From: Azolla caroliniana
Taxonomy: Eukaryota > Polypodiophyta
NCBI GenBank assembly: GCA_043228905.1
Contig: JBHGNT010000010.1
Span: forward strand, 1,240,001-1,304,000
Length of the DNA stretch: 64,000 nt
Direction: 5' to 3'
The translations under genes were made by a program, and so were the position numbers. The notes under the pieces were generated by a model, which searched no databases, was not told the origin of the DNA, and saw only the letters and a list, made by a program, of their open reading frames with translations. The first letter of the stretch is position 1, and every line of letters starts with the position of its first letter. This document shows, piece after piece, positions 47,411 through 57,053 of the stretch.

Positions 47411-48346
47411 TAAACAAGAAAAGCTCATATTAAAAAATAAAAGGGGTTCACCGAATAATGCCACGCATTCAATGGCTTTTACAATGGATCTTTTAGGGGT
47501 GTAGAACAACAAGAAGAAAAACAACGAGATGAGGCAATTGAGCTTTGGTGTGGATCCAAGCTAAACGGTGTCGTTGAGGCCTCACCTAGGCTAAAGACAA
47601 CGACACCTTGAGTTGAAGTACTGCCCTTAGGCCAAATAAACTCCCTTCCACAAACGAAGAGCAACAAACTAAACTTGTCTATCCAAAGCCACCCACATAC
47701 TCGGCATTGAACAAGGACCAAGGAATTCCTCCCGAGAAGAGGAGGAAAAAGAAAATAACAACGAAAATATACCTTAAGCAAACTCCCACCAAAATGCCAA
47801 AAAATGACGAATGCCTTCCCCTCCCCAAAAGTCGATCCCAAACGAACCCTCCTCTCCTTTTATAGAGAGTGAAGCCTCATTTTGCATTAAATGCCGAAAA
47901 TGCAAAAGGGAATAATTCCTCTATACATTATGGCAAAGATTGGAACTTTGCGCCATGTCGTACTTAATATATATTCATTTTCATACATATACATATATTT
48001 ATGTTTCTGCGGTTGTGTGTCTTCCATTTGTGTCCACTTTCTACCTTCGGTCCTGCCACATCACGACAACATTATAATTGGGATATGCAATGCTTTTGTG
48101 TTTGATTGTAGGCATGGAGTCAAAGTGTATCTATGAAAATTGAAGGGAGTACTAATGCAACAATTTTCTTTATTGGGGAAAGTAGAAATTCTTTGATCGG
48201 TGGTGTGTTCGTCTTTCCTATTGGCATGTGGTGATGACCATACTTCATTGCGGCAACCATTGTAAGTATGTCGTGTTTTACACGCACATTTTTTATTAAT
48301 ATAATTGTGTGTTTTCGTGCTAGAGAGAGAAAGAAGAAAGAAATAC
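47411..48346. other. No gene seen
   Basis: A minus-strand open frame of 120 codons (47841-47479) has a Phe/Leu/Cys-rich composition and no recognisable domain. I do not call it a gene. The rest is AT-rich. Confidence 0.45.
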
Positions 48347-48648
48347 ATATTAACGTCTTCTAAGACCAAAATTGGACCATGAGATAATTGGTTTACAACA
48401 AAAATGGGGTATTTACCCATTCATCGAAAGTAAAAAACAAAAATAAAATAAAATAAAATAGAGCTTAAGCTAAATAGTACTAGTAAAAAAACATGTTCCA
48501 TAAGGAAATGACTTTATACTAGGCCGAGTTTCATTTCTATCCAAGTCTCTCGAAAAGACGCGGGAGGTCAAAGGGTTTTGATGTGGATGTGGCCCGCGGT
48601 CCCAATGTAAAAGGTATCCCAACCATAGCTTCTAGGTGGCGTTGCTCA

Positions 48649-48650
<2 letters not shown>
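48347..48650 (-). repeat. LINE 3' end, second copy of the 24.4-kb segment
   Basis: Sequence from ttctaagaccaaaattgg to catagcttctagg matches 24434-24722 over about 290 bp. Its GAAA-rich border and LINE-type 3' end show it is a 5'-truncated minus-strand LINE copy. Confidence 0.8.
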
Positions 48651-48697
<47 letters not shown>

Positions 48698-48795
48698 CTT
48701 AGACCTCAGAATTTGTACGACATTTGAACCTCTAAATTTGCACGTACAGAACCTTAGACATTGGAAAAGAGAGGTAAGAGAGATAGACTGATACA

Positions 48796-48827
<32 letters not shown>

Positions 48828-48845
48828 CATACATACATACATATA
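48651..48845. repeat. (GA)n and (ATAC)n microsatellites
   Basis: About 44 bp of ga repeats at 48652-48694 and about 50 bp of atac repeats at 48794-48844, separated by roughly 100 bp of ordinary sequence. Confidence 0.9.
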
Positions 48846-48953
48846 GGAAATGTGACTTGAAAATTTAGGAGTTGTGATCGATAAGTACAAGTGAAGCCCA
48901 AATGAGTAAGCTATATTAAGAAAACTTTTAAGTATTTTAGGTGATAGAATTTA
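48846..48953. repeat. Dispersed repeat Y, copy interrupted by the MULE
   Basis: Matches 24045-24145. The remaining end of the repeat (cattagg) lies beyond the MULE at 50043-50049. Confidence 0.85.
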
Positions 48954-50033
48954 GGGAAAAGTACCAGGATACCCTTGGAAGTTCGTCTATTTACCAGAAC
49001 GCCCCTGGAAGTTCCAAATTTACCAAACTACCCCTATGTCCAAAAAAATACACTTTATAAAGTAATTATACACTCAAATCTACAAGCCTTATTTACCAGA
49101 GTACCCTTAAACCTAAACTTATTTACCATAATGCCACTATATACCTATTTTGACCAATTTATACCACTTTTATTTTTCAAAATACATCATAAATCAAACT
49201 AAATTATCCAATTTATATTATATATCAAAAATTTCAATTGAAAGGTCACCTTGAACTCCAATTCTATGAATTTACACCGAGTTATACTGGCTTAATCCCA
49301 TAAAACCAAAATTTGTGATTGAAGTGACCAAAACATAATCTTAAAACCAAAACATTTGATTGCACACCAAAGTTTACCATTGGGATGCCATTTTGAAGCC
49401 AAATTCCATGAATTTGTAGATTCACAAACAATTTGCAGCCAAAAATGTTAAACCAAATCTCACGAAAAACTTTGCTACCAAAATGTCATTTTAAGCGAAA
49501 TCTCACATAACACTTTGCTATTAAAATGCCATCTTAAACCAAATTTCATGATTTTACCCTAAATTTTGTTAGCAAAATGCAATCACAACTAAATCTCCTG
49601 AATTTAAAAAATACTTGCAAACCAAAATTAATTATCAAAATGTAATAATTACATGTCAATTTTGATCCGCCTACAAAATGTGTAATTCCAAAAATATCCA
49701 CAAAATCAAATATATCTATCGACTCAACAAAATATCTAATAATGCACAAGGTAACCCCATATCCTAATGATGAAGACGATTGATCAACCCAATGAACAAG
49801 AAAGAAAAGAAAGACTACACTGTTAGGTACAAAGGACCCAAAGAATCGCTTAAGTGAAGAAATTTGTGTTTGAAGGGTATTCTAGTAAATAGGGCTTGTA
49901 GATTTGAGTGTATAATTACTTGATAAAGTGTATTATTTTGGACATAGGGGTAGTTTGGTAAATTTGGAACTTCCAGGGGGGGGATTCTGGTAAATAGACG
50001 AACTTCCAAGGGGGGTATCTTGGTATTTATCCC
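48954..50033. mobile_element. Mutator-like (MULE) MITE, 1,080 bp, long terminal inverted repeats
   Basis: It is flanked by a perfect 9-bp duplication, tagaattta (48945-48953 and 50034-50042), the duplication size of Mutator transposases. The termini are gggaaaagtaccaggatacc and, read inward from the right, gggataaataccaagatacc. Inverted repeats of about 170 bp extend to near 49125 and 49862. The interior is AT-rich with repeated accaaaatg-like words and has no transposase frame. The insertion broke repeat Y; its undisrupted copy at 24045-24155 shows the site without the element. The right end lies 137 bp upstream of the isomerase start codon. Confidence 0.9.
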
Positions 50034-50071
50034 TAGAATTTACATTAGGAGAAAGAGATGGGTATTTTGTG

Positions 50072-50080
50072 TAAATATAG
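50072..50080 (+). promoter_or_regulatory. TATA-like box of the isomerase gene
   Basis: taaatatag lies 90 bp before the start codon, between the MULE and the gene, followed by a pyrimidine-rich cttcttcttctccttctcc stretch typical of plant core promoters. This leaves a short 5' UTR of roughly 60 nt. Confidence 0.4.
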
Positions 50081-50130
50081 AAAACTTCTTCTTCTCCTTC
50101 TCCTTCATCGTATAGTCAGTCACTGCGTGA

Positions 50131-50146
50131 ATGTGAATGTATGTAA
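50131..50146 (+). promoter_or_regulatory. Two AUG-stop minimal upstream ORFs
   Basis: ATGTGA (50131-50136) and ATGTAA (50141-50146) are start codons followed directly by a stop, 34 and 24 nt before the chosen start. A third upstream ATG at 50137 is in frame with the gene and would add 11 residues. AUG-stop elements are known to stall ribosomes in plants, notably the boron-responsive AUGUAA of NIP5;1. Their role here is inferred. Confidence 0.5.
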
Positions 50147-50169
50147 CTGAACGCCAGCTCTTCTTAGCT

Positions 50170-52204
50170 ATGGGAGCTTTACCTGCAGATCTTGCCCTGA
50201 CTTCTTCTTCTTCTTCTTCTTCTTCTTCTCTTTCCTCCTCACCCACGTATGTTTCTTCTCCCTCTTCCTCCCCTCAGGATTTCTTCTCCGTCTCCCAGCT
50301 CAAGCTTCTGTTCAGTGAACAGCAGAAGTTCCTCGACTTCTTCTTCACGCACCTCGACTACGCTCAGGTCCACGCATTCACACAGCTCTGCTTCCATTGC
50401 AGAGGATCGATCTTCTTCTCGGGTGTAGGGAAGAGCGGATTCATTGCGCAGAAGATCTCTCAGACGTTGGTCTCTACAGGAACGAAAGCTTCGTTCCTCA
50501 ACCCTACTGATGCTCTCCATGGTGATATAGGGATTGTTGGACCTCGAGATATCGTCGTTCTCCTTAGTAAAAGTGGATCTACAGAAGAAATCCTTCGTCT
50601 TGTCCCTTGTTCCAGAGCGAAAGGAGCGTATTTGGTAGGGATAACGTGTCTCAAAAGCTCTAATCTCGGCAAGATCTGCGATCTTCACGTCTGTCTCCCT
50701 CTAGAGAGAGAGCTTTGCCCGTTTGATCTTGCTCCTGTTACTTCAACGACCATTCAGATGCTATTTGGAGATACGGTGGCCATAGCTCTCATGCAAGCGA
50801 AGAATATGACCAAAGAACAGTATGCACTTAACCATCCCGCGGGAAGAATCGGCAAACGTCTGATTCTTAAGGTGTGAGAGAAAGAGAGAAAGTCAATAAA
50901 CTGCAGAGAATTTACGCTTTTCTACGGTCTATGTTCTTTTGGATCCTTGTATAAACTTTGTCTGTATATTGTTTGAATCAGTGATCAGGCAGAAATATCC
51001 GGAATTGTGTTCCATATTCTGATTTTAAGAATGTACAGATGCATTATAACAGCATATAACCATGGTGAAATGACAAGTAGATATACAATGCAGATAATGC
51101 ATTTATCGAAAGAGTAGATATCTTTAGCGTCTTGCAGAAGACAAGGATAGATAGATAAAGAAATTGACAAGTCTTGTTTTATCTCATAGATCTTTAACAC
51201 ATAAAACTGTTGTTTCTTTCAAAGTAAAAGCCATATTTCTGATCTGTTTCCCTTTGATGTGATCTGAGAATTGGAATTTCAGGCTCTGGATTCCTCCTCC
51301 TGATGCATTTGCACATATGTATTTTCATATGCGCTAGGTTTACAATCAACAGAAAAAGTAGAGCTACTCATGATATGTACACATTTGCTTAATGAATCTT
51401 CATTCATTCTATGATTGTTCTATAATTGCACATAGCACAGATTGACTCCTAGGTGTCTGCATTGAGTTAGTTTGACATGATGATGGCTATACCATTGATG
51501 ATAGCAAACTGTGATGTGGGGTTTTTCTATATTCTGAAAAATAACTTAACATTCTTCCACATTTGGTTAAGTTCTGTTTTCATTACTTATAGGTTCATGA
51601 TGTGATGAGGAAAGAGGATGGAGTGCCAATTTGTAAAGAAGATGACCTTATAATGGAACAACTTGTGGAACTTACTAGCAAAGGATGTGGTTGCTTGATT
51701 GTGGTGGATGAGCATCACCATCTTATTGGTACCTTCACTGATGGTGACCTTCGTCGAACTCTTAAATCCTATAGTGAAAAGATATTCCAGCTCACCATTG
51801 GCAAAATATGCAACAGGTTATGATTTCTATATAGCTGGTTTATATCCAAAGCTAATAGTTTCCAGTTCAGATCTAATGGTACTCACTTAAAATCTTCATG
51901 GTTTTCAGTCAAAAGCCAATACCAAAAATTAGTATTACAGTTTTGTACTTAAAAGTCTAAGTTTTTTGCTCCAAATCTAATGGTTTTTGCTTCATAGTCG
52001 AAATTTTCACTTGAACTATAATAGTTTCTCTCTTTGATTAATGGCAGGTCTCCCAGATCCATAGGTCCGAATGCCATGGCAGTGGATGCCATGGAGAAGA
52101 TGGAAGGGCCTCCCTCACCAGTGGCCTTCCTCCCTGTGGTGAATCATGAAGGTGTAGTCATTGGCATTGTTACTCTTCATGACCTTGTATCATCTGGTTT
52201 GTAA
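50170..52204 (+). CDS. SETH3: D-arabinose-5-phosphate isomerase (KdsD/SETH3 family)
   Basis: Three exons, 50170-50871, 51593-51816 and 52048-52204, all with GT...AG introns, encode 360 residues; Arabidopsis SETH3 is about 350 long. The enzyme converts ribulose 5-phosphate to arabinose 5-phosphate, the precursor of Kdo for the pectin rhamnogalacturonan II. A Ser-rich N-terminus (about residues 12-34) precedes a SIS domain (about 60-234). Likely catalytic residues by alignment to bacterial KdsD are Lys88 (GVGKSGF), Glu140 (SGSTEEI), Glu181 ([10 protein letters not shown]) and His222 (LNHPAGRIG). Two CBS domains follow: 236-292 ([13 protein letters not shown]) and 304-360 ([13 protein letters not shown]). 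The start at 50170 is chosen because MGALP fits plant homologues; an in-frame ATG at 50137 exists. No stops or frameshifts were seen. Intron 2 phase is 2, with AG|G rebuilding Arg309. Confidence 0.93.
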
Positions 52205-53426
52205 TATTTTGTCACTAACATCTCACAACATTCCATTTATTTCCATTTTTTGTACACATTTTTTTGTATGAATGCCCACTATATTTTATTATCATCATGG
52301 GTTTTCTTAAACTGAAGAAAATAAACTCTATTCTTCTATAGTATGATGTTGAAGAATCGATATTTGCATTAAATCTGTCTCAGAAACCCAAATGGACACA
52401 TGCAACATAGTGAATTAGATTTAAAACATGATTACCGCTTCATATTTTTTTAGGGCAGCATGTGTTCATCGCAAAAGTCTTCATAATTTCATTGGATAAA
52501 GATGATGTGCACTGGCAAATTCCTTATAAAATATGGCTTCATAAAATTGAGACTGATATTTCCACAACATGTGGTCAAACGATAGCATCCAATAGAGGGG
52601 CAGTATTGTAGATGTAAGTATGTCTCCAAACCAGTTATGGAACAATGATACCATATGCTCTATGTGAGAGAATTGCAAGTAATAGATGGGAAGGATATAT
52701 CATATTTGTGAATATGATTCTGTCTGGGAACTTGAACATAGTAGAAATGAAGATCATAGATTTGAAGGGAAAAAACTAGTATCTAAGGTTTACAATGCCA
52801 TAGATTTGGACGTAAAGATAAGTACATCAGTTGTTCATGAGCACATCCAAGTATGAAAGAGTACTTGACCCTGATGAACTAAGTGTTTTGAAGAGAATTC
52901 TATAATTTGAATCGTCAACGTTCTGATCATTAGTGTGCCATCACTAAGATGTATAAAACATTTATGTAGATTCAACTAATAATTAATGGAAGATCACTAT
53001 AGAAGTATCTCTCTTCACATCATTTTTCTTGAATCTCCATGAATCCATCAATAGGTCTTGTTTGTTCTCACTCTAGCTCAAAGATGGGTGTAATAATTCC
53101 ATCATATCACAAGTTCTCATTGAAATGGTGTTAAAATGAATGAGGTCAACTAAAAAATATATGGTTTGGTGAAAGGTATATCAAATATCTAATTAAAACA
53201 TACTTGCTAATGAAACTTTCATGTGGTTTTGACGAAACCATTTTTGTTTTCTTGCCCATCGGCAATAGACCAACTTATAGCATATGATGATAGGACAAAG
53301 GCTCATCTAAATAAGCTAGTTTGTGGATGAGCATGTCTTCTAAACAAAGTGGTCTAAACCCCATAAGCCAAGTCCGAAATCTTGTCTTTTGACTCGTGGA
53401 ACTTGTCGTCGAAAAGGGGGGAATAA
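52205..53426. other. 3' UTR, then decayed 3' part of a plus-strand LTR element
   Basis: Up to about 52440 is isomerase 3' UTR and spacer. No protein domain is recognisable from 52440 on. The last bases (tcgaaaaggggggaataa) form a polypurine tract directly before an LTR start, so at least the right part is probably the decayed 3' interior of a retrotransposon. Confidence 0.45.
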
Positions 53427-53872
53427 TGTCATGAAAACATACATTTTGGCCTTACAAGGATTTGAACCCAAGACATCTTGGTCTATATGGTAGACCTTTA
53501 ACCATTATAATAACATATATAATATATGGTTATAATAAATGTATTATTAGTTATTACAAGATATTTAGAGTATTCTAGAACATTCTAGGATATTCTATAA
53601 TTATATTAAATATCATAAATATTCTAGAATATTCTATAATATTCTAGAATACTCCATAAGGACCTACAAATAGGTGTCTATTCATTCATCACAACTCATT
53701 CGGTTCAACACCAGTTTGTAGCCCCTTAGCCTATTCTTTGTAATCCTTGCTCCTTATGATATAGACTCTCTTTCCATTTGTAGTGTTCTCTCTCTCTCTC
53801 TCTCTCTCTATACCTTCAATCGTCATCTTATCTTTCTCTCTCCTATTCTCAAGTCTCGGCATGCATTTGACA
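53427..53872 (+). repeat. 3' LTR of an unidentified plus-strand element, with HSE-like motifs
   Basis: The 446-bp LTR starts tgtcatgaaaac after a polypurine tract and ends gcatttgaca. An antisense tRNA-like segment (minus strand gggttcaaatcc) lies near 53460. The region 53570-53655 is built of attctagaat words. A (CT)n run is at about 53791-53810. Confidence 0.6.
53573..53655 (+). promoter_or_regulatory. Heat-shock-element-like cluster in the LTR
   Basis: ttctagaacattc (53573-53585) and ttctagaatattc (53622-53634) both fit TTCnnGAAnnTTC exactly, the three-unit binding site of heat-shock factors. A further ttctagaa (53642-53649) follows. The same words are palindromic AT-rich repeats and could occur by repeat expansion. 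Confidence 0.45.
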
Positions 53873-54295
53873 CCAGTAGAGGATACACCTTCCGGAGTTC
53901 AATCATCGGTCGTAATCCGAGAGAGATAGAGAGATAGAGAGAGAGCTTCGATACCCTGAACAACAGAGTTTTCTCCCCCCTTCTACATCGCTCCTAAAAC
54001 AGTCTGGGGCCTCCCCTTTTATAGCGTAAGGGACGATCGTTACATTAGGTTTTAATGACCTTTCGTTGTCCCTCTAGATTCTCTTCTTGATTTTCTCCCA
54101 TTATCCCCCCCTTTTATTCTCCTCCACCTGTGTGATATTAAAGCTCCTATTAAAGTCCAATTTCCTAGTAATCACAAAAACCCTATCATTACCTAGTATT
54201 TACACACGTTAGTACAAAAGGGGGTGCACTTGTGCACACTTGCATTCACACACATTTAGCTATGTTTCCCCTTATGGGCTGAAATCTTCATGACA
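53873..54295 (-). repeat. Gypsy-type LTR, minus strand
   Basis: On the minus strand it starts tgtcatgaagatttcag at 54295 and has a TATA box (gctataaaagggg) near 54024. It lies head to head with the plus-strand LTR at 53427-53872, and its 3' edge is probably truncated there. Confidence 0.6.
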
Positions 54296-55318
54296 CCACA
54301 ATGATCGCGCAAGCCCGGTCTAGGATTGCTTTTCCAATGTCCGGAGTTTCGGGTCTCGTTCCGAACCTGTGATCGTCATTTCTCTGATTCTGACCTTACC
54401 CTTGGTTGGACTATCTTCGCAAGTCGAGAGGGTGTCGTGCTCCGCACCCTCTCCCGTGGCATCGTCATACTGTCCTTTGGCCTCCGTGTGGGCCACACCC
54501 ATCTCGTCCGGAAGGCCGACTAGCTCTAGATCTCCAGAATCCGACCGCGTGCTGGATCTTTGCTCTTCCTCGACCATCGCCTTTAGAGTCTCGTACGCTT
54601 CCCAGACCAGGGCCTCAACATCGATCTTTGTCGTTTCGTCTGATTGCACGACCACTCCCTACTCTAATGACGCGTCGTCACGCGTTATCTTCCCTATTCC
54701 TTTTGTGGACCGCTCATCATCCAACCGTCAACATACTCGTTCGACTTTCGACTAGTCCTTGGTAAGGCCATTCGCTCCGTTGTCATCTTCGAGCTCGATT
54801 CTGATGGCCTCCCATTCCTCTTGGTCGATCGACCTAACTAACAAGAGGACTTTGTCCACCCCCACCAGTCTTTGTTCCCGCTCCGGGAGCCGAGCAAAGC
54901 GCCGCCCAAACTCTAGGAATGCCTTCATTGCACCTCGGTTGGTCTTTGCCGATGCTACCCACTAGTCGAAGTCGCGCCGTCCCTGGCTTTTCAGTTGTCC
55001 CTAGCTTTTCAACCATCCTCTATATGTCTGCAAGAGCGCCTCTTCGAAGGCCTCCCATGAACTATGAGCTTCTTGGAGCTCCTTTACTTCCGCCTCACAC
55101 CTCCCTTTCTGTGTTGTAGGCTTCCAAGCAGAATGGGACTTTGTCCTCGTTAAAACGACCGACTCTTTCGACTACACTCTCGACCGCTTGTTATGCCGCT
55201 TCTTGTCTCATTGTCGCTTGTCCGAACTCCACCAGTGCCTTCGCCATTATCTCCACGAAGTCATCGTCTTCCAACTCCATCCTCCCTTGCCGCCCTTTCA
55301 TGTCGGGTTCACCAAAGA
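54296..55318 (-). pseudogene. Gypsy gag remnant
   Basis: This follows the LTR at 55319-56249 on the minus strand. Translation gives MELEDDDFVEIMAKALVEFG, RFNEDKVPFCLEAYNTE, then (frameshifted) SSWEAFEEALLQTYR-like, AKTNRGAMKAFLEFGRRFAR and GVDKVLLLVRSIDREEWEAI, the Retrotrans_gag pattern. A last open part (54655-54320) is acidic and Ser/Glu-rich. Several stops and frameshifts. It is cut at 54296 by another LTR, and no pol follows. Confidence 0.75.
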
Positions 55319-55593
55319 TGTCGCGGAATTCCGCGCGTGTGTGTCGGATAGGATGGGACCATGGGGGTCTTGGACTAGGGAGAGATACAGCATAGAAGGT
55401 CGAGCTTCACTGTTTCTGGCGACTAGCAAGAACACCGACCAAAGCGTTTCCAGATATGTACCGAAAGCAACCGAATGAGAGAGGGAAAAGGACACGCACA
55501 CAACACTGAATAGACACACGCTTCCTATGTACAAAAACCGGAAAAGAAAGGACTCCAAAGGCACCGACACAGACACAGATGCTCAAAACTCCA

Positions 55594-55631
<38 letters not shown>

Positions 55632-56249
55632 AGAGCAAGATACAACTCCGGCTTCAAGCCGATCCGATTCAAAAGAGACAAGGGAGTCATCCGCATGCAA
55701 GCTCCAGTCGGGGAGCACACGGGCTCGCCTACGCGAGTGGAGGCCTTGCACTGGACACGGTCTTCCCGCCGAAAACACAACAACTGTCAGCCACCAGTCG
55801 GGGAGCACACGGGCTTGCCTACACGAGTGGGGTCTTGCATAGAAAACAGAACTGCGAACCGGAGCCTCAAGGCACCCGAACTAAGCAAACCCTAGTAGAG
55901 ATGAAGCAACAAATCCTAATAGAGTAAACTAACAAGACTCAACTCAGAAGAGAAACCCAACCCACATGACGACGAAGAAGAGGAACTAAATGAAACCCTA
56001 AAGAAAGAAGAAGAGAAAACTACCAAGCCCTAGATCTAAGTGGTATACCCTCCTAACTCTAAATGGGCAACCCTTTTTACAAGAGACCCTCCCTTCCTTT
56101 TATAGCACAAGGAGGGAAAGGCGTTACAATGTGGGATAACCCCCCTTTTATTTTATACACATTTTCGAATGTACATGTTCACATGGTGCACATTGCGGAC
56201 TCCGCTCACTTGTTCGGTTTTCTCATTGTGGCCGGGAATCTTCACGACA
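55319..56249 (-). repeat. 5' LTR of the gypsy gag remnant
   Basis: The minus strand starts tgtcgtgaagattcccgg at 56249 and ends ggaattccgcgaca at 55319 (931 bp), with a TATA box (gctataaaagg) near 56105 and an (AT)n run of about 32 bp at 55597-55628. It is close to the solo LTR at 17533-18241. On its 5' side it abuts ACGT (56250-56253), inside a copia gag. Confidence 0.85.
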
Positions 56250-56404
56250 ACGTTCTTCGAGTCAGGTCGATGTTCTTGTGCGCCGTTGATGTAGCTCCAA
56301 TACCCTTGGCTGACGAGGTATTGGGTCATCTTGTACTCCCAAGATGAATAATTGCTATGGTCTAGCTTTTCATTAGGGAGCGAGCTACCCATCTGTGTGT
56401 TCAT
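56250..56404 (-). pseudogene. copia-5 gag N-terminus, cut by a gypsy LTR
   Basis: MNTQMGSSLPNEKLDHSNYS, SWEYKMTQYLVSQGYWSYI and NGAQEHRPDSKN form an open copia gag start on the minus strand. It is the same family as copia-3 (MNAQMGSALPTEKL at 13631). It ends where the LTR at 56249 begins. Confidence 0.85.
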
Positions 56405-56561
56405 TTTGATGTAGTGTCTTCCTTTTTCGATTTCCTTCACTCGATCACTTACTCGTGCTACGTAGCGGCACTACAGTAGCGGATAGCCAGAATTTGTCGT
56501 CGACGTTTCGAACACACAATTACGAAGAGTCGGGTGGACTTAGTGGATGTGCTAAACCACA

Positions 56562-56573
56562 CGCTTTGATACC
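56562..56573 (-). other. Primer-binding site of copia-5 (one change)
   Basis: The minus strand reads TGGTATCAAAGC, one base from the initiator-tRNA type. Confidence 0.85.
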
Positions 56574-56675
56574 ATGTTAAGAATTAGGTGATTAACTACG
56601 GGTTAATAAGTACCTAATTATGTGATTAGTTGATAAGTGGAAGATTAAGTGATATGTGTGTGTATGTGTGTGAGA

Positions 56676-56721
<46 letters not shown>

Positions 56722-57053
56722 GTTAACACTTGTGAACAACACAAGCTAGGGGATGATTAACTCTATATTAAATTAGCATTATCATCATCAAATACAAAAA
56801 TACCCACACTGAGGTATATATACATCTCATGTGCAAAGGTGCACATGTGTGAGTAAAATATAGGTACTAAGGTGTAAGTCCTATATTAAATGTACTCAAG
56901 AGTGGAGGATCTAGAATATCCCACTTAAGTACATGGTCCTATTTAAGGCGTTATAGTCAACACTCCTAACTAGATTCTATCTAGGTAACTACGAAGTTAC
57001 ATGGTTCACCGTTGACTAAATAACTAAATTAACTTGAGCTTGATCTCTCAACA
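56574..57053 (-). repeat. 5' LTR of copia-5
   Basis: 480 bp, tgttaagaattagg...gatctctcaaca on the plus strand. Contains about 34 bp of (AG)n near 56685-56718. It lies inside gypsy pol sequence that continues at 57054. Confidence 0.88.

Noticed and set aside
47479-47841. A 120-codon minus-strand open frame as a gene
   Set aside because: Its composition is Phe/Leu/Cys/Ser-rich without a domain, there is no visible promoter context, and it lies between repeats.
50137-50169. Upstream in-frame ATG as the isomerase start
   Set aside because: It would add 11 residues, overlaps an AUG-stop, and the downstream MGALP start fits plant homologues better. It is not excluded.
52440-53400. A coding gene downstream of the isomerase
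   Set aside because: Only short frames without motifs. The polypurine tract and LTR at its right end favour decayed retrotransposon sequence.
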